Source: Proteus vulgaris | GTDB lineage: Bacteria; Pseudomonadota; Gammaproteobacteria; Enterobacterales; Enterobacteriaceae | Length of the DNA: 64,000 nt | Direction of reading: 5' to 3' | Assembly (NCBI RefSeq): GCF_033708015.1 | Contig: NZ_CP137920.1 | Span: 1,798,001-1,862,000 of the forward strand | Shown here: positions 37,892-46,103 of the stretch, in pieces | Layout: every line of letters begins with the position of its first letter | How positions within the stretch are numbered: position 1 is the first letter of the stretch | Translations under genes and position numbers: made by a program | Notes under the pieces: generated by a model | What the model was told of the DNA's origin: nothing | Databases searched by the model: none | Seen by the model: only the letters and a program-made list of their open reading frames with translations

Positions 37892-38611
37892 ATGCGTTGG
37901 AAGCTTTGGGTATTCATATCGCTTTGTTTACATGCCTCACTTGTTGCAGCTGCGATGTTCTATGTTGTAGAAGATAAGCCTGTTACCCCTGAGCCTATCT
38001 CTATACAGATGTTGGCATTTGCAGCGGATGAGCCTGCTGGTGAACCAGAGCCTGTGGTTGAAGAAGTCACTCCTCCTGAACCTGAACCGGTTGTTGAACC
38101 AGAACCCGAGCCAGAACCAGAACCTATTCCTGATGTAAAACCTGTTATTGAAAAACCAATAGAGAAAAAACCAGAACCAAAACCGAAACCTAAACCAAAA
38201 CCTGTGGAAAAACCGAAACCGCCTGTTGAGCGACCACAACCTTTAGTTGTTAATAAAGGTAATGATCTCAAAAATCTTAACCCGACGGCAAAGCCAAGTG
38301 ATAAAGGCGATGAAAAACCCGTTGCAGTGGCAAGCAGTGGTGAAGGTAAAGTACCAAATGCAGTACGCCAAGGTTTACCTATATATCCACCACGTGCCCA
38401 GGCGGTGGGGATAGAAGGTTCAATTAAAGTTCGTTTTGATGTTGATGCGGATGGGCGAGTGGATAATGTAGAAATACTTTCTGCTGATCCTAAAAATGTG
38501 TTTGAACGCGAAGTAAAAAGAGCGATGCGTCAATGGCGCTATGAAAAAATCCCTTATAAAGGAAAAGTTGTTGTTATTGAGTTCAAAATGACTGGAATAT
38601 CAACAAGCTAA
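37892..38611 (+). CDS. tonB: Energy transducer TonB
   Basis: Couples the inner-membrane proton-motive force (through ExbB/ExbD) to TonB-dependent outer-membrane receptors for siderophores and B12. Seen: an N-terminal membrane anchor (about 5-27), a long Pro-rich span with Glu-Pro repeats (about 50-88) switching to Lys-Pro repeats (about 88-115), and the C-terminal domain from about 150 with GLPIYPPRAQAVGIEGSI, the family's YP motif. 239 aa as in E. coli. A TonB in iron uptake fits the nearby RyhB; a Fur box of moderate quality near 37828-37846 cannot be asserted. Confidence 0.97.
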   Translation: MRWKLWVFISLCLHASLVAAAMFYVVEDKPVTPEPISIQMLAFAADEPAGEPEPVVEEVTPPEPEPVVEPEPEPEPEPIPDVKPVIEKPIEKKPEPKPKPKPKPVEKPKPPVERPQPLVVNKGNDLKNLNPTAKPSDKGDEKPVAVASSGEGKVPNAVRQGLPIYPPRAQAVGIEGSIKVRFDVDADGRVDNVEILSADPKNVFEREVKRAMRQWRYEKIPYKGKVVVIEFKMTGISTS

Positions 38612-38670
38612 CTTTGATAAAACTCAAAAGCTAAGGAAAGCAATATCAGTTGTTGGATAGAAAATAAACA

Positions 38671-38697
38671 AAAGGCACTTTAATAAGTGCCTTTTTT
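38671..38697. terminator. Shared terminator of tonB and yciA
   Basis: AAAGGCACTT (38671-38680) pairs perfectly with AAGTGCCTTT (38685-38694), 4-nt loop, A-run and T-run on the two sides. It serves tonB and possibly the convergent yciA. Confidence 0.88.
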
Positions 38698-38758
38698 AGT
38701 ATTTCAAATTTTACTACTTTCACGCTATTTATCGTAATTGAATTGTCGTAATGGTGTT

Positions 38759-39190
38759 TTATTCCAGAGTACTTGTTAGCGTAAAGTGAGTTTTACCTTC
38801 AGGTAAGCGGCGAGCTGAGTTGTTCTCATCAACGGCAACATAGGTAAACACCGCTTCTGTTGCACGATAGCGTTGTCCGACAGGTTCTGTGGCGACTTTT
38901 TTAACCCAGACTTCAATATTAACAGTAATTGAAGAGTTACCCGTTTTTAAGCAACGCGCATAGCAACAAACGACATCGCCAACAGCAACAGGTTTAAGAA
39001 AGGTGATGCCTGTTACGCTTACAGTAACGACACGACCTAACGCAATTTCTTTTGCTAAAATTGCACCACCGATATCCATTTGAGACATTAACCAGCCTCC
39101 GAAAATATCACCATTGGCGTTAGTATCAGCAGGCATGGCTAGAGTGCGTAAAACGAGCTCACCATTAGGCAAAGATTGTTGTTCAGTCAT
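38759..39190 (-). CDS. yciA: Acyl-CoA thioesterase YciA
   Basis: Hotdog-fold thioesterase that hydrolyses acyl-CoAs in the cytoplasm. Seen: LPNGELVLRTLAMPADTNANGDIFGGWLMSQMDIGG at the N-terminus with the catalytic Asp and the GGWLM helix start, then VVTVSVTGITFLKPVAVGD and CCYARC. 143 aa against 132 in E. coli; the extra residues are at the C-terminus. It is followed on the same strand upstream by yciB, as in E. coli. Confidence 0.96.
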   Translation of the reverse strand: MTEQQSLPNGELVLRTLAMPADTNANGDIFGGWLMSQMDIGGAILAKEIALGRVVTVSVTGITFLKPVAVGDVVCCYARCLKTGNSSITVNIEVWVKKVATEPVGQRYRATEAVFTYVAVDENNSARRLPEGKTHFTLTSTLE

Positions 39191-39290
39191 GGAGAATTAT
39201 TATCTGTCAATGTTTAAACCAAGGAAATATCTACTTATCTATGTCAAGCTAAATCATGATGAGTACACATCTCCCAATACAATAAAATGA

Positions 39291-39944
39291 TTATTCAGAT
39301 TTTGAATGAGCATCGTGTGATGTTGGCTTAGATGCTTGTTTTGTCATATCACCTGATAATTCGTGTTCACTATTTTCCGTCGTGTCGTTTTCAGTCTGTT
39401 CTTCTGGTAAACGGTTATTCCAGATATAAACCACACTCGCGATAGTAAAGATAAAGGTTAAAATAGTTAAGCCAAAAACTTTAAAATTAACCCAAGTCTC
39501 TTCCGCTAAAGAAAATGCCACATAAATATTACCGAGAGCACAAGCAAAAAAGAAAATTACCCATGCAATATTGAGTTTCTTCCAGTTTGCTGGTGGCATT
39601 GCAAGCTCTTTACCTAACATTCTTTCCATTAACGTTTTTGGCGTAAATAACTGCATTCCAATTAAAACGATGGCAAAAATGGCATAAATAGCGGTCACTT
39701 TCCATTTAATAAAATCAGCAGAATGGAAGAAGATGGTTAATGAGCCAAAAATAGTGACGACGATGGCGGTAATGAGTGGCGCTTTCTCAACTTTATGGAA
39801 AATAAGCCATGTCAAGCCGACTGAGATCCACGTCGCGATAATTAATGCACCTGAAGCATAGAAAATATCTTGCCATTTATAGAAGATAAAAAATACTAAT
39901 AGTGGAGCAAAATCAAGTAATTGCTTAAGCCAGCCATTTTTCAT
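39291..39944 (-). CDS. yciB: Septation protein A homologue YciB, with acidic C-terminal tail
   Basis: Inner-membrane protein of the YciB/IspZ family that contacts the cell-division and elongation machinery. Seen: five hydrophobic segments across residues 1-178 with LKQLLDFAPLLVFFIFYKW at the N-terminus, FTPKTLMERMLGKELAMP and the WVNFKVFGLTILTF helix. E. coli YciB ends near residue 179; this protein continues to 217 with a hydrophilic, Glu/Thr/Ser-rich tail (EEQTENDTTENSEHELSG). The tail is therefore an addition of unknown purpose. Confidence 0.93.
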   Translation of the reverse strand: MKNGWLKQLLDFAPLLVFFIFYKWQDIFYASGALIIATWISVGLTWLIFHKVEKAPLITAIVVTIFGSLTIFFHSADFIKWKVTAIYAIFAIVLIGMQLFTPKTLMERMLGKELAMPPANWKKLNIAWVIFFFACALGNIYVAFSLAEETWVNFKVFGLTILTFIFTIASVVYIWNNRLPEEQTENDTTENSEHELSGDMTKQASKPTSHDAHSKSE

Positions 39945-40124
39945 AACAGATAGGAACCTATGGTAATTAAATTCATAAACTTGGCTATTCTAATGCAAAG
40001 CGACAGAAAATGGGTAAACAATTGCATATCTTTAATGACAGAGTGTTAATTTATACAAAAAATGCGCATTTTATCTGAAATAACTTAATGAAAACTCAAC
40101 GTAATTGCATTTATGTAAAATTAA

Positions 40125-40140
40125 AACTCAAGCTTGAGTT
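40125..40140. promoter_or_regulatory. Perfect 16-bp palindrome upstream of SulP gene
   Basis: AACTCAAG-CTTGAGTT is a perfect palindrome 114 bases before the SulP start, with AACTCAAC 30 bases upstream as a possible half-site. It has the size and symmetry of an operator. No regulator is recognised. The rest of 39945-40253 shows no other feature. Confidence 0.45.
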
Positions 40141-40253
40141 ATGAAGGAGGATTTAAATATTGCACTAGTATATGATTCATATACTCATCATTATCATCCG
40201 CCACTTTTTGATGAATACATAAATAAAAAAGTATTTCTGATAAGAGGAAATCA

Positions 40254-42059
40254 ATGAACGGAAAAAGAATAATAAAATGGATGCCAGGATTAGGCTTATT
40301 ATTTAACTATAAGCGTGAATATTTTGGCTATGACTTAAAAGCAGGGCTTTCAGTGGCTGCTGTCGCGCTACCTGTTGCCATTGCTTATACCGAATTATTA
40401 GGCATTAATGCGATTGTTGGGTTGTATGCCTGTATTTTCCCCATGATTATTTATGCATTATTTGGTACTTCACGCCAATTAATTACAGGGCCAGATGCGG
40501 CAACGTGTGCCGTTATTGCTGCGGTCGTTATTCCATTATCTGCTGGTGATGAAAATACACGATGGCAACTTGCAATTATCATGACGGCAATGACGGGGTT
40601 TTGGTGTATTTTGGCTAGCCACTTTCGGTTGGGGGCATTTACTGATTTTCTATCGCGTCCTATTCTTCAAGGTTTATTAAATGGTGTCGCGATCACCATT
40701 ATGGTTGGGCAAATTAGTAAAGTATTTGGTTTTGTTACTTCTCCAGAGCACTTAATTGAAAAATTAATTGAAGTTCCATTTCGATTAATGGATGCACATG
40801 TCCCTACGGTATTGATGTCAGCGATAACGCTCGCTTTATTATTAGGCATTCGCTATTTTCGTAGCCGATGGCCAGCACCATTAATTGCCATGGTTGTAAT
40901 GACCTATCTTAGTTGGCAATTTGATTTAGCAAGCTATGGCATCGCTATTGTGAATAAAGAGGCAGGAAATGTTGATCTATTTCTGCCTGTCGTCTCAATG
41001 AGCGGATTTCATCCAGGTGTATTACGAGAATTATTGGTTCCATCTATCAACTTGGCTGTCATTAGTTTTGTGAGTTTTATGATGACCGCCCGCAGTTTTG
41101 CCAGCAAAAATGGTTATGATGTCGATGCAGATCAAGAATTAAAAGCATTAGGTATTGCCAATATTGCGGCGGCGCTTTCTCAAGGATTTGCAGTGAGTGC
41201 GGCAAGTAGCCGTACCGCAGTCAATGATTCTGTCGGTGGTAAAACGCAATTAGTTTCTATTATTGCAGCACTGGTTATTCTGCTCGTGCTGTTATTTATG
41301 ACCGATTTTCTCGCCTATATTCCATTATCTTCGCTAGGTATTGTGTTAATTGTTTCTTCATGGTCATTACTAAGTATTCGTCATATTTGGTCTTATCGTA
41401 AACGTAATAAACAAGCATTTACATTGGCATCATTTACCTTATTAGCAGTGTTATTAGCAGGGTTGATTAATGGTATTGGTTTTGCGGTTTTATTAGGCTT
41501 ATTACAATTTTTGCGTATTGTTTTTCGACCAAGCGATCAATTATTGGGTGTTGATGAACAGGGCATGGTTCATTCAATGAATAAAGATAATGGTATTGAA
41601 CCTATCGATGGTTTAATGATGTACCGTTTTAATTCACCATTGACTTATTTTAATGTGGGTTACTTTAAAAAACGGGTACTTCAACTTGTTGATAGTGCAC
41701 CTCAACGCCCTGCATGGTTAGCCGTAGATGCGGCTGTCAGCTTCACTTATGACGATGTTAGCGTATTTGCAGCTATTGATGAATTAATACGAGAGTTGCG
41801 TATAAAGGGCGTGAAATTGGTTTTAGCTGGCCGTAGAACCGAGTTAAATCGCTGGATTGAACGTAACAGAATTTCGCTCAATGAAGATGACTTAATTATC
41901 GCCCCTGATCTCTATTTTGTGATCCGACTGTATCAAAGCCGACAGCAGATCAAAGAAAAGCAGAGAGAAGCAAGAAAAGAAGCATTAAAGCAAGAAGTAG
42001 AGGAACACGAAGCATCGATATCAGAAGTGAGCAGAGAGAGTCATACATCAATACCTTAA
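40254..42059 (+). CDS. SulP-family inorganic anion transporter with STAS domain
   Basis: Inner-membrane secondary transporter of the SLC26/SulP family (sulfate, bicarbonate or C4-dicarboxylates in various members). Seen: the SulP start LKAGLSVAAVALPVAIAYTE, GLYACIFPMIIYALFGTSRQLITGPDAATCA (family motif), about ten to twelve hydrophobic helices to about residue 420, and a C-terminal STAS domain from about 445 to 565. A charged, Glu-rich tail follows. The substrate cannot be told. It is inserted between yciB and yciC, which are nearer neighbours in E. coli, so it is likely an acquired or rearranged gene. Confidence 0.9.
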   Translation: MNGKRIIKWMPGLGLLFNYKREYFGYDLKAGLSVAAVALPVAIAYTELLGINAIVGLYACIFPMIIYALFGTSRQLITGPDAATCAVIAAVVIPLSAGDENTRWQLAIIMTAMTGFWCILASHFRLGAFTDFLSRPILQGLLNGVAITIMVGQISKVFGFVTSPEHLIEKLIEVPFRLMDAHVPTVLMSAITLALLLGIRYFRSRWPAPLIAMVVMTYLSWQFDLASYGIAIVNKEAGNVDLFLPVVSMSGFHPGVLRELLVPSINLAVISFVSFMMTARSFASKNGYDVDADQELKALGIANIAAALSQGFAVSAASSRTAVNDSVGGKTQLVSIIAALVILLVLLFMTDFLAYIPLSSLGIVLIVSSWSLLSIRHIWSYRKRNKQAFTLASFTLLAVLLAGLINGIGFAVLLGLLQFLRIVFRPSDQLLGVDEQGMVHSMNKDNGIEPIDGLMMYRFNSPLTYFNVGYFKKRVLQLVDSAPQRPAWLAVDAAVSFTYDDVSVFAAIDELIRELRIKGVKLVLAGRRTELNRWIERNRISLNEDDLIIAPDLYFVIRLYQSRQQIKEKQREARKEALKQEVEEHEASISEVSRESHTSIP

Positions 42060-42090
42060 ATAATTTTATATGTGGTGATGAATAAAAGTA

Positions 42091-42131
42091 AAATCCCGTG
42101 ATAAGTTCTTAGCTTATACACGGGATTTTTT
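42091..42131. terminator. Shared terminator of the SulP gene and yciC
   Basis: AAATCCCGTG (42091-42100) pairs perfectly with CACGGGATTT (42119-42128), with an inner ATAAG/CTTAT pair, followed by T. It lies between two convergent genes. Confidence 0.88.
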
Positions 42132-42168
42132 ATCGGTCAATTTTGTCGGTAGCGAGGTTTTGAATAAA

Positions 42169-42942
42169 TTAGCGCGTTTGTTGAGTCGTATATTTGTTTT
42201 CAACCAACATAAACAAACGAAACAGGTAAATAATCATCCAAGCGGAAGCCATATTTTTTAGAAGATAGAATAAGAAGTTATGGATAAGATCAGGCAGCTG
42301 AATTGTAAGATTACTCACAAAACCAATACCAAACTGCAATAAGATCCAAATACCTAAAGCAGGAATAAGTGAACCTGATTCACTAAATCCAATTTTCCAA
42401 CCTAAACGAATTGCACTTCCCAGATTTTGTTGGCGCACTAAAACAACCGGCGCTAATGCAAAACCAATGAGTAAAATGATGCCAGGAATAATCATCACCA
42501 TAAAACCGGCGCTAATTAAAATAGAGCACAGAACAATTAATAAAAACATTTTTGGTAAGCGAGGTAAACATGCGTTAAATGTTTGCCCAAGAGTGACATT
42601 GTGACCAGCAGAGATTGCCATGGCGAACATCAATAAAGTTAACACTAAGATGCTTTGTTGTAATGTCTCAAATGCATACAGTGACAACACTTTTTTGGCT
42701 ATACCCACGACACTGTTTGACATTGCTTCTAACTCATCAGGAGAAGCAGAAGAAAGCTGCGTATTTTTAAAATTAGCCACAAATTCAATCATCAATTGGT
42801 ATTCTTGAGGATTAGGGCCAATTAAGACATGAATGATCGCTAAAATAACAGCAAGGATAGCGGAAAGGGTAACAATGCTACGTCGTTCATTCTTATAAAA
42901 ATTCAGACTGTCTCGGTAGATTGTGCGTGCCGTGGTAGGCAT
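42169..42942 (-). CDS. yciC: UPF0259 membrane protein YciC
   Basis: Inner-membrane protein of the UPF0259 family, function unknown. Seen: six hydrophobic segments, among them IVTLSAILAVILAIIHVLIG and LILLIVLC-type helices, the GFMVMIIPGIILLIGFALAPVVLV core (family hallmark), and the end NMASAWMIIYLFRLFMLVEN. 257 aa against 247 in E. coli. It stands near ompW, as in E. coli. Confidence 0.92.
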   Translation of the reverse strand: MPTTARTIYRDSLNFYKNERRSIVTLSAILAVILAIIHVLIGPNPQEYQLMIEFVANFKNTQLSSASPDELEAMSNSVVGIAKKVLSLYAFETLQQSILVLTLLMFAMAISAGHNVTLGQTFNACLPRLPKMFLLIVLCSILISAGFMVMIIPGIILLIGFALAPVVLVRQQNLGSAIRLGWKIGFSESGSLIPALGIWILLQFGIGFVSNLTIQLPDLIHNFLFYLLKNMASAWMIIYLFRLFMLVENKYTTQQTR

Positions 42943-43209
42943 GAAACTGCTCCTATAAAAATAGACTGTGTCAATGCGCGCTATTGTACCTTCTACAACA
43001 ACAAAAAGGGATATTTTCTCTTACTTCTCTTTTGGGTCTTTTTCTTGATGTTAATTATCATAATATCCTTCTCGCTTAAAATAAAACAAACATTATTTTA
43101 ACATAAAGATAACTTTATTTTTAAATATGTCTTTTAAGGATATTTTTTATTCAAAAATTAGCAGTAACGATAAATTTAATTATAAGAAAAAATTGTATTA
43201 ATCAGTAAT

Positions 43210-43223
43210 TTGATGTGGATCAA
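43210..43223 (+). promoter_or_regulatory. Perfect FNR box upstream of ompW
   Basis: TTGAT-GTGG-ATCAA is an exact match to the FNR consensus. It lies 152 bases before the ompW ATG. A -41.5 position would put the start near 43258, with an A/T-rich -10 around 43246-43251. FNR control of ompW is known in E. coli and Salmonella. A second dyad, TGATC-N7-GATCA, lies near 43294-43310. Confidence 0.75.
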
Positions 43224-43374
43224 TTATAAATAATCGTATTGATAAATAATAAAAAGAGAAATAACACTTTCTGCAAAAATAATTCCAAAGTTGTGATCGG
43301 TATTAGATCATAATTATCAATAAATGGTTATATTTTTAGCGGAGATTTTACTTATTACTGGAATGGGTTAAATA

Positions 43375-44034
43375 ATGAAAAAACTTTCTGCGCTTATTTT
43401 AGCGGCCGCAACACTTGCGCCTTCTATTTCGTTTGCTCACCAAGCGGGTGATTTCTTATTCCGTGCAGGTACTGCAACTGTGCGTCCTAATGCGGGTTCT
43501 GATGCAATATTAGGTGGCGACCACTTTGCTGTAAATAATAATACCCAATTAGGTTTAACCTTTGGGTATATGATTACTGATAATATTGGTGTTGAGCTAT
43601 TAGCAGCTACCCCTTTTGAACATAAAATATCATTAACTGGTGTAGGTGAAATTGCAAAAGTTAAACATTTACCACCAACATTAATGGCACAATATTATTT
43701 TGGTAATAGCGAAGATAAACTGCGTCCTTATTTAGGTGCTGGTTTGAACTTTACCACGTTCTTTGATGAGAAATTTAATAATAATCCTGCTGTAGGTACT
43801 GGAGCAGGTGGTTTAGGTCTAAATGGCCTTGATCTTAAAGATTCATGGGGCTTTGCAGCGCAAGCTGGTTTAGATTATAACCTCGATAAAAACTGGATGC
43901 TGAATGCGTCTGTTTGGTGGATGAACATCGAAACAAAAGCAAGATTTAATAGTACTGTTGCTGATAAAGATTTTGATGTTAAAACCCGTCTAGACCCATT
44001 TGTATTTATGTTTGGTGTGGGCTACCGTTTCTAA
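43375..44034 (+). CDS. ompW: Outer membrane protein W
   Basis: Eight-stranded outer-membrane barrel that forms a narrow hydrophobic channel; regulated by oxygen and stress in relatives. Seen: signal peptide ending SISFA-HQAGDF, GTATVRPNAGSD, DNIGVELLAATPFEHKI, LPPTLMAQYYFG and LRPYLGAGLNFTTFFDE (family motif), with terminal GVGYRF. 219 aa against 212 in E. coli. Gene order yciA-yciB-yciC-ompW matches E. coli except for the SulP insertion. An FNR box lies upstream. Confidence 0.95.
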   Translation: MKKLSALILAAATLAPSISFAHQAGDFLFRAGTATVRPNAGSDAILGGDHFAVNNNTQLGLTFGYMITDNIGVELLAATPFEHKISLTGVGEIAKVKHLPPTLMAQYYFGNSEDKLRPYLGAGLNFTTFFDEKFNNNPAVGTGAGGLGLNGLDLKDSWGFAAQAGLDYNLDKNWMLNASVWWMNIETKARFNSTVADKDFDVKTRLDPFVFMFGVGYRF

Positions 44035-44065
44035 TTTTTCTTTCTTTAAAAGAATATCTCATAAT

Positions 44066-44096
44066 GAAAAAGCGAAGATTGTCTTCGCTTTTTTTA
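44066..44096 (+). terminator. ompW terminator
   Basis: AGCGAAGA (44071-44078) pairs with TCTTCGCT (44082-44089) around a 3-nt loop, with flanking A-run and T-run. Rho-independent terminator after ompW. Confidence 0.9.
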
Positions 44097-44200
44097 TCTT
44101 TTAAATTCAAACTACACCTTTCATCCTTATATGATATAAAGTCTCTAATTTATTGTTGAATACATCGTTTATGAGTAATTAAAAATAGAGATAAATAGGA

Positions 44201-44377
44201 AAGATGTATTTTAAATAAAACATTCAATATTAAAACACCACTAATAATGTATTTAATATGTATCTTTTATGGTTACCTTCTTAATAAGATAAGAAAGTGT
44301 ATTGTTTTTATTAGAAACGAATAATTTTTTAATCAATAAAAGAGAGTGTTATATAGATGCATTTAAAATGCATCTTT
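44201..44377. promoter_or_regulatory. Cluster of three NsrR-like boxes without evident target
   Basis: The box at 44355-44375 is AGATGCATTT, one base, AAATGCATCT, an exact 10-1-10 inverted repeat and near-perfect fit to the NsrR consensus for nitric-oxide-responsive promoters. A degenerate copy (AATGTATTT with ATGTATCTT) lies at 44249-44270 and a half-box AAGATGTATTT at about 44202-44212. The boxes lie between the ompW terminator and the 3' end of the BON gene, so no annotated gene starts here. The rest of 44097-44647 is AT-rich. Confidence 0.6.
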
Positions 44378-44647
44378 TATTTGATTCTAGTACACGTGTT
44401 TTGTACATCAAGAGATAGAAAGAAATAAAAAAGAAATAACAGGGAATGAAGATAAAACATATTCATAAAAATAGACAGATTATGTTTTAACCATCAAATG
44501 ATTAGTTATTTTTCTTAATTGTTCTTTTTATGAACGATTTTTAAGGCGAATTAAAAATACCCTTTTTTTAATCTATTGACGTTTTTTATAAAAATTGATC
44601 TGCATTATGATAAAAGCAAGATTAAGAACGCAGTGATGACGAAAAAA

Positions 44648-44668
44648 AGACCACCGCAAGGGTGGTCT
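44648..44668 (-). terminator. Terminator of the BON lipoprotein gene
   Basis: AGACCACC (44648-44655) pairs with GGTGGTCT (44661-44668) around a 5-nt loop, and on the minus strand seven T follow. It lies 40 bases past the stop. Confidence 0.88.
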
Positions 44669-44707
44669 AACAAGTAAGGCTAAAGGAAGACTAGAATAAA
44701 TAGGGGA

Positions 44708-45022
44708 TCAGCGGATCACCATTGAGTTGATAACACCTTTTACGCCAGTCACTTTACGGGTTGTTTCAATGGCACGGTTGGCGTCTGCTTGAGAAGAGAC
44801 GAAACCACTTAATTGCACTTTGCCTTTAAATGTCTCGACGCTAATTTGTGTTGAGTTAAGATTTTTTTCACCTATTAATGCTGTCTTAACTTTGGTGGTG
44901 ATCACGGAGTCATCAAAATAACCCCCAGTACCTTCTGATGTGGGCGTGGGTGAACATGCAGACAAGGTGAACGCCATCAGTAACGCTGCCATAACAGCGG
45001 AGATTTTTGCCCATAGTTTCAT
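44708..45022 (-). CDS. BON-domain lipoprotein
   Basis: OsmY-type periplasmic or outer-membrane lipoprotein; the BON domain binds membranes or lipids. Seen: signal MKLWAKISAVMAALLMAFTL with lipobox LSAC (Cys near 23), a short Gly/Thr linker, and one BON domain with DDSVITTKVKTALI, TFKGKVQLSGFVSSQADANRAI and GVKGVINSMVI. The frame opens at 45043 with MIKRSLM; ATG 45025 or 45022 are more likely, since AAGGAG lies 4 and 7 bases before them. I chose 45022 (104 aa). It is a single gene. Confidence 0.88.
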   Translation of the reverse strand: MKLWAKISAVMAALLMAFTLSACSPTPTSEGTGGYFDDSVITTKVKTALIGEKNLNSTQISVETFKGKVQLSGFVSSQADANRAIETTRKVTGVKGVINSMVIR

Positions 45023-45244
45023 CATCAAACTCCTTTTAATCACATTATTGATTGAGTATTTCTGAAAAGAAAATATAAAGCGCTTTATAAAGTATGTGCA
45101 AAAAATAAAATTTTGCCAAATTTTTATTAGAACGGTTCAAGTCTCTTAAAATAAGACAAGAGGGAATATTGCACCATTTTATGCGGGTTAGGCAGCAAAA
45201 TAAGCAATAAAAAGCCTGAGCTAGTCAGTGTGGATTTAAGAGTA

Positions 45245-45285
45245 ATCCGCTTAGAAAAATAGCAAACTATTCTTCTAAAGCGGAT
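45245..45285 (-). terminator. Long hairpin after trpA
   Basis: The segment 45245-45285 folds into a long stem (ATCCGCTTAGAA region with TTCTAAAGCGGAT, one bulge, plus an inner AATAG/CTATT stem). It lies 12 bases past the trpA stop and is the likely end of the trp operon, although no U-tract follows, so Rho or processing may be involved. Confidence 0.6.
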
Positions 45286-45296
45286 CCAAAAGGTGA

Positions 45297-46103
45297 TTAG
45301 GCAAGCGTTGCCGCTTTCATTTCTTTAACAAATTGAGTCAGTGTTTTCAGCATGACATCGGGCTGATGCAAGTTTTTCTCAATAATCTGAACAACTGCCG
45401 AGCCTGAAATTGCGCCAGCCGCGCCATTTGCAATCGCCTCTTTCACTTGTTTAGGTTCTGAAATTCCAAATCCTTGTAATGCAGGAGGTGCATGATAGGT
45501 TTTTAGTTTGTCAGTAAGATGTGTGAGTGATTGCTCTGCACGTTTATCTGTACCGGTTACACCCGCTCTTGATAGTAAATAGGTATAAGCTTTACCCGAT
45601 ATCGCTAATTCTTGTAACAGTTCATCATCAGCGTTAGGAGGACAAATAAAAATAGGACTGATATTTGCGCGTTCTGCTGCTTCACGAAACACTTTTGATT
45701 CACGTAAGGGAACATCACCAATTAAGACAGAATCCACACCGGCTTGCTCGCATTTGCTGTAAAAATTATCAATACCATTACTAAAAACAAGGTTGGCATA
45801 AACTAATAGACCAATAGGAATATTAGGATGTTTTTTGCGTACATTAGCTAAAAGTACAAAGCAATCCGAGGGGGTTACACCTACATTCAATGCCCGTAAA
45901 TTAGCACCTTGGATAGTAGGGCCATCAGCAAGAGGATCAGAAAAGGGAATACCAATCTCTAATGCATCTGCGCCACCTTCAATTAACGCATCAATAATTT
46001 GTAATGACAATTCAGGGGAAGGATCACCTAATGTGACAAAAGGAACAAATGCGCCTTGCTGTTTTTGTGCTAATGCTTCAAAGCATACTTGATAACGGCT
46101 CAT
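45297..46103 (-). CDS. trpA: Tryptophan synthase alpha chain
   Basis: Cleaves indole-3-glycerol phosphate to indole and glyceraldehyde-3-phosphate; indole passes through the tunnel to TrpB. TIM barrel. Seen: [41 protein letters not shown] with the catalytic Glu49 equivalent (LEIG) and Asp60 (SDPLADGP), LLSRAGVTG and [10 protein letters not shown] phosphate loops. 268 aa as in E. coli. ATG overlaps the trpB stop (TAATG). Confidence 0.98.
   Translation of the reverse strand: MSRYQVCFEALAQKQQGAFVPFVTLGDPSPELSLQIIDALIEGGADALEIGIPFSDPLADGPTIQGANLRALNVGVTPSDCFVLLANVRKKHPNIPIGLLVYANLVFSNGIDNFYSKCEQAGVDSVLIGDVPLRESKVFREAAERANISPIFICPPNADDELLQELAISGKAYTYLLSRAGVTGTDKRAEQSLTHLTDKLKTYHAPPALQGFGISEPKQVKEAIANGAAGAISGSAVVQIIEKNLHQPDVMLKTLTQFVKEMKAATLA

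Noticed and set aside
37960..38271. Minus-strand open frames of about 100 codons opposite tonB, rich in Gly/Ser or Trp/Phe/Arg
   Set aside because: They are the antisense shadow of the Pro-Glu/Pro-Lys repeats of tonB and have no ribosome site.
40667..40849. 60-codon minus-strand frame inside the SulP gene
   Set aside because: Shadow of membrane-helix codons in the SulP gene.
44376..44430. 16-codon frame beginning in the NsrR-like box
   Set aside because: No ribosome site and too short to judge; the start codon is part of the box itself.
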